Positions 17,561 to 26,751 of a stretch of DNA of 64,000 nucleotides are shown here, one piece after another. The stretch lies in the NCBI GenBank assembly GCA_052118425.1, contig JBQKHF010000002.1; one strand, given 5' to 3'. The translations under genes were made by a program, and so were the position numbers. The stretch comes from Roseburia_C sp900315735 (GTDB lineage: Bacteria > Bacillota > Clostridia > Lachnospirales > Lachnospiraceae). Under the pieces are notes generated by a model that saw only the letters and a program-made list of their open reading frames with translations, had not been told where the DNA came from and did no database searches. Position 1 is the first letter of the stretch, and every line of letters begins with the position of its first letter.

Positions 17561-19000
17561 TTACTCTGCAACCTCTCCCATATAATAAAAGCCTTTGCAT
17601 TCTTTTAAATGTACCGGTACGATGGTTCCAATCATGGCTGCATCTCCCGGCAGATGTACTACTGAGTTATTGGATAATCTTCCGGTCACAAGACCTTCCT
17701 GCTGTTCGTCTAATTCTTCTACTAATACATCCTGCACGCTTCCGGTTAATGCTCCGGCTTTCTTTGCCGAAATCTCCTGTACCAGTTTTAACAGCCGGTC
17801 AAAACGGTCTTTTATCACATCTTCCGGAATCTGATTTTCCATCTTGGCAGCAGGTGTTCCGGTACGTTTGGAATAGATAAAAGTAAACGCACTGTCATAT
17901 TCTACCTGTCTTACCACATCCATGGTCTCTAAGAAATCTTCTTCTGTCTCTCCCGGAAATCCCACAATTATATCTGTTGTAATTGCTAAATCCGGCATTG
18001 CTTTTTTGATTTTCTCAACCAGTGCAAGATAATGTTCCTTATCATAATGACGGTTCATTTCCTTTAGCACTCTGCTACTACCGGACTGAAGCGGCAGATG
18101 AAGATGTCTGCAGATTTTCTTGGAATTCTTCATTACTTCAATCAGTTCATCGGATAAATCCTTTGGATGGGATGTCATGAAACGGATTCTTTCCAGACCT
18201 TCAATCTTTTCTACTTCCTGTAAAAGCTGTGCAAAGGTCACCGGTGTATCTAAGTTCTTTCCATAGGAATTGACATTCTGTCCTAAGAGCATAACCTCTA
18301 CTACACCATCTGCTACCAGCTTTTCAATTTCTCTTATGATATCCTGCGGTTTTCTGCTGCGTTCTCTTCCTCTTACATATGGCACAATACAGTAGCTGCA
18401 GAAATTATTGCAGCCAAACATAATATTAACACCGGATTTAAAGCTGTATTTCCGTTCTACCGGAAGTTCTTCTACGATTTCTTTCGTATCATCCCAGATG
18501 TCAATCACCATTTTCTGCTCTTCGAAGCAGCGCACCAGAAGTTCTGCAAATTTAAAGATATTATGGGTTCCGAAAACCAGATCTACAAAACGGTAGCTCT
18601 GTTTTAATTTTTCCACAACCTCCGGTTCCTGCATCATGCAGCCGCATAATGCAATCATCATATCTTTATTCTTTTTCTTAAATCCGCTTAAATATCCCAG
18701 CCGTCCGTAAACCTTATTGTTGGCATTTTCACGGACCGTACAGGTATTGTAAATAACAAAATCTGCTTCTTCGGAATCTGTCTCTTCAAAGCCTACGGTC
18801 TCTAAAATTCCACATAATTTTTCGGAATCCCTGGCATTCATCTGGCAGCCAAAAGTTGTCACATGAAAGGTAAGCGGTCTGCCCTTTTTCCTGGAAATCT
18901 GCGCCACATACTGTTTTGCAAGCTCCATAAAATAAAATTGTCTCTGCGGTTCCATTACCGGAACTTCACCGGTGTGATTTATCTTTTCTATTTCTCTCAT
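17561..19000 (-). CDS. miaB: tRNA-2-methylthio-N6-dimethylallyladenosine synthase MiaB
   Basis: About 479 residues. A radical-SAM methylthiotransferase that modifies A37 of tRNAs reading UNN codons. The N-terminal UPF0004 domain has TFGCQMNARDSEK and ALCGCMMQEP, giving the cysteines of the auxiliary Fe-S cluster. The radical SAM motif is GCNNFCSYCIVPYVRG. A TRAM domain closes the protein (about 410-479). I start at the ATG at 19000, with AGGAAAA six bases upstream. An in-frame start at 19051 lacks spacing from a Shine-Dalgarno site and would overlap proA. Confidence 0.96.
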   Translation of the reverse strand: MREIEKINHTGEVPVMEPQRQFYFMELAKQYVAQISRKKGRPLTFHVTTFGCQMNARDSEKLCGILETVGFEETDSEEADFVIYNTCTVRENANNKVYGRLGYLSGFKKKNKDMMIALCGCMMQEPEVVEKLKQSYRFVDLVFGTHNIFKFAELLVRCFEEQKMVIDIWDDTKEIVEELPVERKYSFKSGVNIMFGCNNFCSYCIVPYVRGRERSRKPQDIIREIEKLVADGVVEVMLLGQNVNSYGKNLDTPVTFAQLLQEVEKIEGLERIRFMTSHPKDLSDELIEVMKNSKKICRHLHLPLQSGSSRVLKEMNRHYDKEHYLALVEKIKKAMPDLAITTDIIVGFPGETEEDFLETMDVVRQVEYDSAFTFIYSKRTGTPAAKMENQIPEDVIKDRFDRLLKLVQEISAKKAGALTGSVQDVLVEELDEQQEGLVTGRLSNNSVVHLPGDAAMIGTIVPVHLKECKGFYYMGEVAE

Positions 19001-19031
19001 TTCTTTTCCTGTTTTCTTAATATTTTTCTTA

Positions 19032-20276
19032 TTATTCTCTGATCTGACCATCCCCGTAAATGATATATTTGGTGGTGGTCAGTGCTTCTAAGCCCATTGG
19101 TCCTCTGGCATGCAGCTTCTGGGTACTGATTCCGATTTCTGCTCCAAAGCCAAACTCAAATCCGTCCGTAAAACGGGTGGATGCATTCACATAAACAGCA
19201 GCAGCATCAATCTCATTTAAGAACTTCTGCGCATGCTCATAATTATTAGTAATGATTGCTTCCGAATGTCCGGTATTATATTTATTGATATGTGCAATGG
19301 CTTCATCAATATCAGAAACTGTCTTTGCAGAGATAATATAATCCAAGTATTCGGTGCCCCAGTCTTTTTCTGTTGCAGCCACTGCATCTTTTGTAGCTTT
19401 CTGAACACGCTCATCCCCGCGGATTTCTACATGACTTTCTGCTAATTTAGCGGAAAGACGTGGCATCAGTTCATCTACAATGCTCTCATGCAGCACTAAG
19501 GATTCACAGGCATTACATACACCGATACGCTGTGTTTTTGCATTATTAATGATATTCACCGCCATATCAAGGTCTGCCGTTTCATCTACATAAATGTGAC
19601 AGTTACCGGTACCGGTCTCAATCACCGGAATCGTAGCATTGGCTACCACGGCACGAATCAGTCCGGCTCCACCTCTTGGAATCAGCACATCCACATACTC
19701 ATTCATTTTCATAAATGCAGTAGCAGTCTCCCGGCTGGTATCTTCGATTAAAGAAAGCACTCCCTCCGGCAGCTGATTGGCACTTAAGGTTTCATTGATG
19801 CTCTTTACGATTGCCATATTGGAATGAATCGCATCACTTCCACCTTTTAAAATTACGGTATTTCCGGTTTTAAAGCATAATGCAAAGGCATCTGCGGTTA
19901 CATTTGGGCGTGATTCATAGATAATTCCAATAACACCTAATGGCACACGCTTCTTTCCAATCATAAGTCCATTTGGGCGCTGTTTCATGGAAAGGACTTC
20001 TCCTACCGGGTCTTCTAATTCTGCCACCTGGCGAATTCCTTCTGCCATCTGCGCAATACGTTCTTTATTTAACATCAGACGGTCTAAAAGTCCCTGATGC
20101 ATTCCGGCTTCTCTTCCTGCATCCATATCTTTCTGGTTTGCTGCTAAAATAGCATCGGTATCTTCTACTAAATGTTCTGCAACTTCAAGCAAAATCTTTT
20201 CTTTTTCTTTCATGCCCATATTCCGCATGATGACTTCTGCTGCTTTTGCTCTCTTACCTAATTCCTGTAATTCCAT
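19032..20276 (-). CDS. proA: Glutamate-5-semialdehyde dehydrogenase (gamma-glutamyl phosphate reductase)
   Basis: 414 residues, full length. It reduces gamma-glutamyl phosphate with NADPH in proline synthesis. Visible signatures are PLGVIGIIYESRPNVTADAFALC, the cofactor loop LKGGSDAIHSN and the active-site TQRIGVCNACESLV, with the catalytic cysteine in VCNAC. It is the last gene of proB-DUF896-folate cyclo-ligase-proA, 12 bases after the cyclo-ligase. AGGAGGG precedes the ATG. Confidence 0.97.
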   Translation of the reverse strand: MELQELGKRAKAAEVIMRNMGMKEKEKILLEVAEHLVEDTDAILAANQKDMDAGREAGMHQGLLDRLMLNKERIAQMAEGIRQVAELEDPVGEVLSMKQRPNGLMIGKKRVPLGVIGIIYESRPNVTADAFALCFKTGNTVILKGGSDAIHSNMAIVKSINETLSANQLPEGVLSLIEDTSRETATAFMKMNEYVDVLIPRGGAGLIRAVVANATIPVIETGTGNCHIYVDETADLDMAVNIINNAKTQRIGVCNACESLVLHESIVDELMPRLSAKLAESHVEIRGDERVQKATKDAVAATEKDWGTEYLDYIISAKTVSDIDEAIAHINKYNTGHSEAIITNNYEHAQKFLNEIDAAAVYVNASTRFTDGFEFGFGAEIGISTQKLHARGPMGLEALTTTKYIIYGDGQIRE

Positions 20277-20288
20277 ATTTCCCTCCTG

Positions 20289-20876
20289 CTACTTATTTTC
20301 GTCTCTGTTATCCGTTACTTTATAAATATTCTCCGGTGTGATAAGATAATCCATCGGAATATCATAAGCCTCCATAGGTACCTGTTCTGCAAGCTGACAG
20401 GATAATGCAATTCCAACCCGGATTACTTTCTTATATTTCTGAAAAAAGCGGTCATAAAAGCCCTTACCATATCCGCTTCTTCCACCATTAATATCAAAGA
20501 CCAGTCCCGGGGTAAATACAATTGTTTTCTCCTGCTCAAGTTCTGCTAAATCTATCGCCGGTATCTCATCCTTTGGCTCCATCACATGAAAATACCCTTC
20601 CCGGAAATCATCTGTACTATGGATTTCACAAAAGTCCATTTCATCTTCATGCACCCGTGGAAAGGCTACTCTTTTTTGAATACTTTCCTTAAAAAGTGGC
20701 AATAACGAAGCCTCTTTTCCAAGGGGATAATAAAAGAAACAATTTTGTGCTTTCTGAAAGATTTCCCATGTGCTGATATTCTGACAAATCCTTTGGGATT
20801 CTTCTCTTACAATATCCTCCGGCAGTGCATTTCGCAGTGTCTTATACTTAGTTCTGATGCTTGCCTTTGTTTCCAT
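20289..20876 (-). CDS. 5-formyltetrahydrofolate cyclo-ligase
   Basis: 195 residues. It converts 5-formyl-THF to 5,10-methenyl-THF using ATP. The family pattern is clear: KASIRTKYKTLRNALP, then a central YPLGKEASLLPLF and the signature FTPGLVFDINGGRSGYGKGFYDRF. The ATG at 20876 has GGGAG seven bases upstream. It starts 29 bases inside the DUF896 gene, pointing to coupled translation. Lying between proB and proA is unusual on functional grounds and probably reflects operon convenience. Confidence 0.94.
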   Translation of the reverse strand: METKASIRTKYKTLRNALPEDIVREESQRICQNISTWEIFQKAQNCFFYYPLGKEASLLPLFKESIQKRVAFPRVHEDEMDFCEIHSTDDFREGYFHVMEPKDEIPAIDLAELEQEKTIVFTPGLVFDINGGRSGYGKGFYDRFFQKYKKVIRVGIALSCQLAEQVPMEAYDIPMDYLITPENIYKVTDNRDENK

Positions 20877-21075
20877 ATTTTTCTCCCAGATTGGTAACGG
20901 TTCCATCTGCATTTACCATATCAATATTATCTAACTGCCCTTTCAGATTCCGCTTTACACTGGCTATGTATTCCTTGCGAAGTGCTGCCTGTTCTTCCTT
21001 CTCTTCCGGCGTCAGTCCTTCTTTCTGAGATTTATGATATAATTCATTGATTCTTGCTATTGTATTTTCAATCAT
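20848..21075 (-). CDS. DUF896 family protein (YnzC-like)
   Basis: 75 residues, the usual length of the UPF0291/DUF896 family. The start MIENTIARINELYHKSQKEG, then LTPEEKEEQAALRKEYI and SVKRNLKGQLDN, forms a two-helix hairpin. In Bacillus the relative YnzC is linked to the SOS regulon, but the biochemical role is unknown. It lies four bases after proB and overlaps the folate cyclo-ligase by 29 bases. Confidence 0.92.
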   Translation of the reverse strand: MIENTIARINELYHKSQKEGLTPEEKEEQAALRKEYIASVKRNLKGQLDNIDMVNADGTVTNLGEKYGNKGKHQN

Positions 21076-21079
21076 CTTT

Positions 21080-21934
21080 TTACCCCATGCTTTCTTCTAC
21101 ATAATCCGCAATATAGAAATCATCATTTTTATTGGCTTTGAAAAAGGTTCCCACCGGTTTTCCTTCGAAAATCTGATGCAGAACACCTACATCCTTTGCA
21201 TTGGCAATAATCATATCTGCTCCGGATAAGGTTGCAATCTTTGCTGCCGTTAATTTAGTGGTCATTCCACCGGTACCGACATCACTGCCTACGGTATCTC
21301 CTGCCATGTTTTCAATCTGACTGTCTATTTTTTCTACTACCGGTATCAGTTCCGCCTTCGGATTCTTTCTCGGATCATCGGTATACAATCCGTCTATATC
21401 CGATAAGAGAATCAGCAAATCTGCGCCTACCAATGAAGCTACAATGGCTGACAGAGAGTCGTTATCACCAAACTGCATCTCATAAGTAGATACCGTATCA
21501 TTCTCATTTACAATCGGGATAATTCCCATTTCAAACAATTCTTCAAAAGTATTCTGGGCATTCTTTCTTGATACATTATCAATCATGGTATTTTTGGTCA
21601 TCAGAACCTGTCCGGCATTCTGATGATATTCTGAGAAAAGTTTCTGATAAGTCATCATAAGTCTTGCCTGTCCCACTGCCGCACATGCCTGCTTTACTGC
21701 TATTTTCTTCGGCCGCTCTTTTAATCCCATGGACTGTCTTCCTACCGCAATAGCTCCGGAACTGACCAGACATACATCCATACCCTGATTTTTAATATCA
21801 CATAATTCTCTTACCAAGCGTTCCAGCTTTAAAAGATTTAAATTTCCGGTCTCTTCATGTAAAAGCGATGAAGAACCGATTTTTACGATTACACGTTTCT
21901 TATTCTTTAATGTTTCACGCAACTGTGTATCCAT
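21080..21934 (-). CDS. proB: Glutamate 5-kinase
   Basis: 284 residues. It phosphorylates glutamate in the first step of proline synthesis. The amino acid kinase fold is visible: KRVIVKIGSSSL at the start, VSSGAIAVG, the substrate loop PIVNENDTV, LLSDIDGLYTDDPR and GTGGMTTKLTAAKIAT. It ends after the kinase domain and lacks the C-terminal PUA domain of the E. coli enzyme (367 aa). It is the first gene of the operon, about 60 bases from the divergent apbE leader. I see no T-box leader. Confidence 0.97.
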   Translation of the reverse strand: MDTQLRETLKNKKRVIVKIGSSSLLHEETGNLNLLKLERLVRELCDIKNQGMDVCLVSSGAIAVGRQSMGLKERPKKIAVKQACAAVGQARLMMTYQKLFSEYHQNAGQVLMTKNTMIDNVSRKNAQNTFEELFEMGIIPIVNENDTVSTYEMQFGDNDSLSAIVASLVGADLLILLSDIDGLYTDDPRKNPKAELIPVVEKIDSQIENMAGDTVGSDVGTGGMTTKLTAAKIATLSGADMIIANAKDVGVLHQIFEGKPVGTFFKANKNDDFYIADYVEESMG

Positions 21935-22062
21935 TTTTCCGCCTCTTAAATCATCTACGGCATATTCATATTCGAATGCCGTTCGTTATTTTATACTAAT
22001 GTGCATACATTTTATACTTTATCATACCTTAAGGAAAAAATCATCTGTAAATTTTATCTTCC

Positions 22063-22084
22063 TTGTGCTATGCTTGTGCTATAT
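22063..22084 (+). repeat. 11-bp tandem repeat upstream of apbE
   Basis: TTGTGCTATGC is followed directly by TTGTGCTATAT, 28 bases before the apbE start. Such a direct repeat at the likely promoter could be a regulator site, but no -35/-10 pair with good spacing is evident here. Confidence 0.4.
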
Positions 22085-22111
22085 GATTTTAAAAGAACCG
22101 GAGTATACAAA

Positions 22112-23140
22112 ATGAATACAAAAAAGACGATATTTTCTTATAAATTAACCTGCAGTTTACTTACTTTCTTTCTCTTCTTCTGCTCCTTCTCCTTCGTGGG
22201 ATGCGGACGCAGCAAAGAACCGGTTTCAAAATCGGATTTTTATTTTAACACAGTCATTACCATTACACTTTATGGGGAAGAAAATGCTTCTTATATTGAT
22301 GACTGTTTCAAGCTTGCTTCCCATTATGAGAACCTTTTCAGTAATACCATTGCAGACAGCGATATCAGTAAAATCAATAATGCTAACGGCTCTCCGGTTA
22401 CGGTAGATGATGATACCATTGAATTACTGCAAAAAGGTATCTATTATGGCGATTTAAGTCAGGGACAGTTCGATATTACCATTGGCAAATTATCTTCTCT
22501 CTGGGACTTTCCAAATAACAGCGGTACGGTTCCATCCGAATCTGATATTGAAGCCACGCTTTCCACCATCGACTATCATGCGATTGTTATTGACGGAAAT
22601 GAAGTTTCTCTTTCCAATCCGGATGCTATGATTGATTTGGGCGGCATCGCCAAAGGTTATATTGCGGATAAAATGAAAGATTATTTAAATGAAAAAGGCA
22701 TTACCTCCGGTATGATTAACCTTGGAGGTAATGTCCTTACGCTTGGTTCCAAACTGGATGGAAGTAACTATAATATCGGTATCCAGAAACCATTTTCCGA
22801 TGACGGCACTGCCATCGCCAGTGTTGAAGTCTCTGATGAAACGGTGGTAAGTTCCGGTGTTTATGAACGGTATTTCTATGTGGGTGATAACTTCTATCAT
22901 CACATTTTAAATCCGAAAACCGGTTATCCTTACGACAACAACTTACTGGGTGTCACCATTATCTGTCCCAAATCCGTAGACGGTGACGGACTTTCCACCA
23001 CCTGTTTTGCTTTAGGATTAGAAGACGGCATGAAGCTGATTGAATCCTTGGATGACACGGAAGCTGTTTTCATTACCGATGATTATGAGCTTCATACCAC
23101 TTCCGGTATTGGCAGCAGCATTCCTTTTCATGAAATGTAA
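22112..23140 (+). CDS. apbE: FAD:protein FMN transferase (ApbE), lipoprotein
   Basis: 342 residues. It attaches FMN covalently to Thr residues of RnfG and RnfD-type proteins outside the membrane. A lipoprotein signal (hydrophobic run ending SFVGC, residues about 12-31) places it on the outer face. Family motifs are FNTVITITLYG, the Gly-rich DLGGIAKGYIADKM and MINLGGNVLTLG, plus HHILNPKTGYP. The ATG at 22112 has CCGGAG eight bases upstream; an upstream in-frame start would ruin the signal peptide. It converges on the MATE gene and lies 1.5 kb from the rnf operon, whose RnfG and RnfD carry SGAT acceptor sites. Confidence 0.96.
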   Translation: MNTKKTIFSYKLTCSLLTFFLFFCSFSFVGCGRSKEPVSKSDFYFNTVITITLYGEENASYIDDCFKLASHYENLFSNTIADSDISKINNANGSPVTVDDDTIELLQKGIYYGDLSQGQFDITIGKLSSLWDFPNNSGTVPSESDIEATLSTIDYHAIVIDGNEVSLSNPDAMIDLGGIAKGYIADKMKDYLNEKGITSGMINLGGNVLTLGSKLDGSNYNIGIQKPFSDDGTAIASVEVSDETVVSSGVYERYFYVGDNFYHHILNPKTGYPYDNNLLGVTIICPKSVDGDGLSTTCFALGLEDGMKLIESLDDTEAVFITDDYELHTTSGIGSSIPFHEM

Positions 23141-23152
23141 GCCTTTTTCCTG

Positions 23153-24547
23153 TCAATGTTCCATAACCATATTATTGACCCAGATTTTCTTCTTTACCAT
23201 AATATAACCAATGATACATTTGATAATCTCTATCAACTGACAGGATAAATAAATCGGTACAATCGGAAGTCCTGTAAATCTGGTTAATACAAATGCCAGT
23301 GGAATATCTACCACCCAGACATAGACACTGTCAAAAAGGAAAGTAATAACCGTCTTGCCGCCGGAACGCAGTGTGAAATAGGTCGCATGCATAAATCCAT
23401 ATAACGGCATGCAGGCTGATGCAATCCGGATAAATTGTTTTGCCAGTCCACGCACTTCTTCTGTCGTATTGTATATTCTTGGAAAGAACGGAGCAATCGC
23501 AAACATACAGGCTCCTATGACAAAACAACAAAATACAGAAAATACAATCATCTTGCGGTCTGTATCCACCGCCTCTTCCAATTTACCAGCGCCAAGCTGC
23601 TGTCCTACAATAATGGATATTGCACTTCCCAACGCAATAAATACTACATTAAAAAGATTGGCTACTGTATTTGATATATTAAATCCTGCCACAACAGCAA
23701 GTCCTCTTGTGGAATAACACTGCATCAGGACTGCCATTCCTCCTGCCCATAAAGTCTCATTTAAAAGCAATGGCGTTCCTTTTATGATAATCTGTCGTAC
23801 CAGAGTTCCCGGTATTTTAAAATCACGGTAAGCTCCTACAATAAAATGATTCTTATCTGCTCTCGCATGGGTCCACCAGACAACAATAACGCATTCCACA
23901 ACTCTTGCCAATACGGTTGCTGCCGCTGCACCTCTTACTCCTAATGCAGGCAGGCCAAATGCTCCAAATATCAATACATAGTCAAACACCAGATTCACTG
24001 CTACTGAAGCAATTCCAGCCTTCATCGGAAGAACCGTTTCTCCGGTTTCACGCAAGGTCTGGGCATATGCCTGAATCAATGCAAAAGGAACCATGGATGG
24101 CATTACCGTCTGCAAATACTGTTTTGCATACAATAATGTAGCTTCAATATCTCCCGTGCTTCCTCCATCATGCAAAAACAGCCGAATTAACGGTTCATTT
24201 GCAAAACCAAATATCAGCATCCACATGACTGCTAAGAAACCACAGGCTACAATTTTAAAACGGAAGGCATCCCGCACTCCTTTATGGTCCCCTTTTCCAT
24301 AAAACTGCGCCCCAAAAATGCCTGCACCGGATACTGCTCCAAAAATACAGATATTGTAAACCAGCATCAACTGATTGATGATTGCGACACCGGACATCTG
24401 CTCCGTTCCAACCAGTCCTACCATGATATTGTCCAAAAGACTCACAAAGTTAGTAATGGCATTCTGTATCATAATTGGAATAGCTACCAACAGAACCATT
24501 TTATAAAAATCTTTATTTCCAATATACTTTTCTCTAAATTTTCTCAT
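23153..24547 (-). CDS. MATE family efflux transporter
   Basis: 464 residues with about twelve membrane helices. This is a Na+ or H+ coupled multidrug/metabolite exporter of the MATE (NorM/DinF-like) superfamily. The first repeat has FYKMVLLVAIPIMIQNAITN and the second LVRQIIIKGTPLLLNETLWAGG, the internal symmetry of the fold. It lies downstream of rnfB after a probable terminator and converges with apbE, leaving only 12 bases between the stops. The substrate is unknown. Confidence 0.94.
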   Translation of the reverse strand: MRKFREKYIGNKDFYKMVLLVAIPIMIQNAITNFVSLLDNIMVGLVGTEQMSGVAIINQLMLVYNICIFGAVSGAGIFGAQFYGKGDHKGVRDAFRFKIVACGFLAVMWMLIFGFANEPLIRLFLHDGGSTGDIEATLLYAKQYLQTVMPSMVPFALIQAYAQTLRETGETVLPMKAGIASVAVNLVFDYVLIFGAFGLPALGVRGAAAATVLARVVECVIVVWWTHARADKNHFIVGAYRDFKIPGTLVRQIIIKGTPLLLNETLWAGGMAVLMQCYSTRGLAVVAGFNISNTVANLFNVVFIALGSAISIIVGQQLGAGKLEEAVDTDRKMIVFSVFCCFVIGACMFAIAPFFPRIYNTTEEVRGLAKQFIRIASACMPLYGFMHATYFTLRSGGKTVITFLFDSVYVWVVDIPLAFVLTRFTGLPIVPIYLSCQLIEIIKCIIGYIMVKKKIWVNNMVMEH

Positions 24548-24582
24548 ATCTAACCCTCATATAACATCAACTACAGAAAGCA

Positions 24583-24617
24583 GAAACGGGACTGCCAAAC
24601 CAATGACAATCCCGTTC
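24583..24617 (-). terminator. Probable terminator of the rnf operon
   Basis: Minus strand AACGGGATTGTC, loop of about eight, GGCAGTCCCGTT. The 12-bp stem has two G-U pairs. The T-tract after it is poor (TCTGCTTTC), so termination may be partial. Confidence 0.6.
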
Positions 24618-24633
24618 TTCATCAAAAAATCTG

Positions 24634-25425
24634 TTATAAAATAATCTTCTTCGGACATTTTTCAGCACAAACGCCACATCCGGTACATTTCTCCTGGTCG
24701 ATATAAGCTACATTGTCTACGACATGAACTGCATCATTTGGACAGTTCTTCTCGCAGAGATGACAGCCAATACAACCTACAGAGCATGCCTTCATAACGT
24801 CTTTGCCTTTATCCTTGGAACTGCACTGTACCAGATGTTTTGCTTCATATGGTACCAGCTCAATCAAGTGCTTCGGGCAGGCTGCAACACATTTTCCACA
24901 CGCCTTACATACTTCCTTATCCACCTTTGCAATGCCATCTACAACATGGATTGCATCAAATGGACATGCCTTTACACAGTTTCCAAAACCAAGACAGCCA
25001 TAGTTACAGCTCTTTGCTCCGCCGCCCGGAATAAATGCCATTGCGGCACAATCTTCTACTCCGGTATATTCATAATCATGACCGGCTTTTTCACATGTTC
25101 CTGCACATTTTACAAAGGCAACCTGCTTTGCACCTTCTTCTGCAGCAACGCCCATGATTTCACCGACTTTTGCTGCAACCGGTGCTCCACCAACCGGACA
25201 TCCATTGACCGGGGCATCGCCTTTTACAATAGCGGCAGCAAGACCGGAACATCCGGCATAACCACAACCACCACAGTTATTTCCAGGAAGAACACCAACA
25301 ATGGCTTCTTCTCTCTCATCTACTTCTACTTTGAACTTTTCTCCGGAAACGCCGAGGAAAAATCCAATAAAAAGTCCTACGCCGCCTACAATAACGGCTG
25401 CAATAATAATTGCCTGTACACTCAT
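24634..25425 (-). CDS. rnfB: Rnf complex subunit RnfB (ferredoxin-binding Fe-S protein)
   Basis: 263 residues. It is the entry point for electrons from ferredoxin. One N-terminal membrane helix (about 4-26) is followed by the Fe-S domain motif GNNCGGCGYAGC. Four ferredoxin-type CxxCxxCxxxCP clusters follow, ending CTGCGVCAEKCP. It is the last gene of rnfCDGEAB and lies 13 bases after rnfA. The cluster count and order match Rnf of acetogens and other Clostridia. Confidence 0.97.
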   Translation of the reverse strand: MSVQAIIIAAVIVGGVGLFIGFFLGVSGEKFKVEVDEREEAIVGVLPGNNCGGCGYAGCSGLAAAIVKGDAPVNGCPVGGAPVAAKVGEIMGVAAEEGAKQVAFVKCAGTCEKAGHDYEYTGVEDCAAMAFIPGGGAKSCNYGCLGFGNCVKACPFDAIHVVDGIAKVDKEVCKACGKCVAACPKHLIELVPYEAKHLVQCSSKDKGKDVMKACSVGCIGCHLCEKNCPNDAVHVVDNVAYIDQEKCTGCGVCAEKCPKKIIL

Positions 25426-25438
25426 CTTTTCTTTCCTC

Positions 25439-26014
25439 CTAAATCATTCCTGAGAAGCCCATAAATGCAATGGACATCAGACATGCTGTAATTAATACAA
25501 TTGCTGTTCCTTTAAATGGCTTAGGGATATCATTATATTCAATTTTCTCACGAATTCCTGCCATGATTGTAATAGCAATAAAGAATCCAAATGCGGTTGC
25601 AAAACCGTTTACAACGCCCTCTAAGATACCATACTCTTTGGTAACGTTGGTAAGTGCTACACCTAATACTGCACAGTTGGTTGTAATCAAAGGAAGATAC
25701 ACACCAAGACTCTTATAAAGGGCCGGCATGGATTTCTTTAAGAACATTTCTACAAACTGTACCAGCGCTGCGATTACAAGGATAAATACAATGGTCTGTA
25801 AATACTGTGTTCCCGTCGGAGTCAGTATAAACTTATAAATCAATGAGGTAACAAAGGAGGATATCGTTATGACAAAGATAACGGCTCCACCCATTCCAGC
25901 AGCGGTCTCTGTTTTCTTTGATACACCCAAGAAAGGACAGATACCAAGGAACTGGCTTAATACTACGTTATTTACAATGGCTGAACCAATTGCAATCAAT
26001 AATAATGTCTGCAT
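25439..26014 (-). CDS. rnfA: Rnf complex subunit RnfA
   Basis: 191 residues, six membrane helices, homologous to NqrE/RsxA. It is part of the ion-translocating core. The conserved NNVVLSQFLGICPFLGVSKK near the N-terminus and TTNCAVLGVALTNV in the second half carry the paired cysteines that bind the membrane 2Fe-2S cluster shared with RnfE. It lies 14 bases after rnfE. Confidence 0.97.
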   Translation of the reverse strand: MQTLLLIAIGSAIVNNVVLSQFLGICPFLGVSKKTETAAGMGGAVIFVITISSFVTSLIYKFILTPTGTQYLQTIVFILVIAALVQFVEMFLKKSMPALYKSLGVYLPLITTNCAVLGVALTNVTKEYGILEGVVNGFATAFGFFIAITIMAGIREKIEYNDIPKPFKGTAIVLITACLMSIAFMGFSGMI

Positions 26015-26028
26015 CTGTCATATTCCTC

Positions 26029-26751
26029 CTATTCACTTTTTTCCTCTGCAGCTGCAGCTTTCTTATCTTTCTCACCGCAGGTTGCAGACATGCTGCATCC
26101 GGCACAGTCTCCACTGATACAGCCGGCAGGCTCTGCCAGTGGTTTGCCTTTTGCTTCCATCTTCTGACGTACAATACTCATTAAAGCAACTAAGAATGCC
26201 AGTACTAAGAATGCACCCGGTGCCATAACGAAGATATTGATTGGTGTATACCATTTCAGTGAAAGAATCTGGAATCCAAATAACTGTCCTGCACCTAAAA
26301 TCTCACGGACAATACCGATACAGGTTAAACCGAAAGTAAATCCAAGACCCATACCAACACCGTCTAAAATAGATAATACCGGTGGATTCTTAGATGCATA
26401 ACTTTCTGCACGTCCAAGGATGATACAGTTTACAACAATAAGAGGGATATATACGCCAAGCTGTGTAGCCAGTGCCGGTGTATATGCTTTCATAATAAAT
26501 TCTACAATGGTTACCAAGGATGCTACGATAACAATGTATGCAGGCATTCTGACACCATTTGGAATTACTTTACGGAATAAGGAAATCAAAAGGTTGGAGA
26601 AAATCAATACCACTGTTGTAGATAATCCCATTCCAAGTGCATTCATTGCTGATGTGGTTACTGCCAGTGTCGGACACATACCAAGCATCAGTACAAAGGT
26701 AGGATTTTCTTTAATCAATCCGTTATATACGCGTTCTAAATACTTATTCAT
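26029..26751 (-). CDS. rnfE: Rnf complex subunit RnfE
   Basis: 240 residues, six membrane helices, homologous to NqrD/RsxE. The motif NPTFVLMLGMCPTLAVTTSA and, later, PLIVVNCIILGRAESYASKN mirror RnfA. The C-terminal 35 residues form a hydrophilic tail with several cysteines (GCISGDCAGCSMSATCG), not needed for the core fold and possibly metal-binding. Its start overlaps the rnfG stop by one base. Confidence 0.96.
   Translation of the reverse strand: MNKYLERVYNGLIKENPTFVLMLGMCPTLAVTTSAMNALGMGLSTTVVLIFSNLLISLFRKVIPNGVRMPAYIVIVASLVTIVEFIMKAYTPALATQLGVYIPLIVVNCIILGRAESYASKNPPVLSILDGVGMGLGFTFGLTCIGIVREILGAGQLFGFQILSLKWYTPINIFVMAPGAFLVLAFLVALMSIVRQKMEAKGKPLAEPAGCISGDCAGCSMSATCGEKDKKAAAAEEKSE

Noticed and set aside
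21935..22111. T-box or riboswitch before proB or apbE
   Set aside because: The intergenic space is about 180 bases shared by two divergent genes. No T-box sequence, FMN riboswitch core or antiterminator pair is visible, only a small CGGCAT/ATGCCG hairpin.
24724..25464. 246-codon plus-strand open frame
   Set aside because: It lies entirely opposite rnfB/rnfA, is rich in Cys, Thr and Asn as expected from the complement of ferredoxin motifs, and resembles no family.
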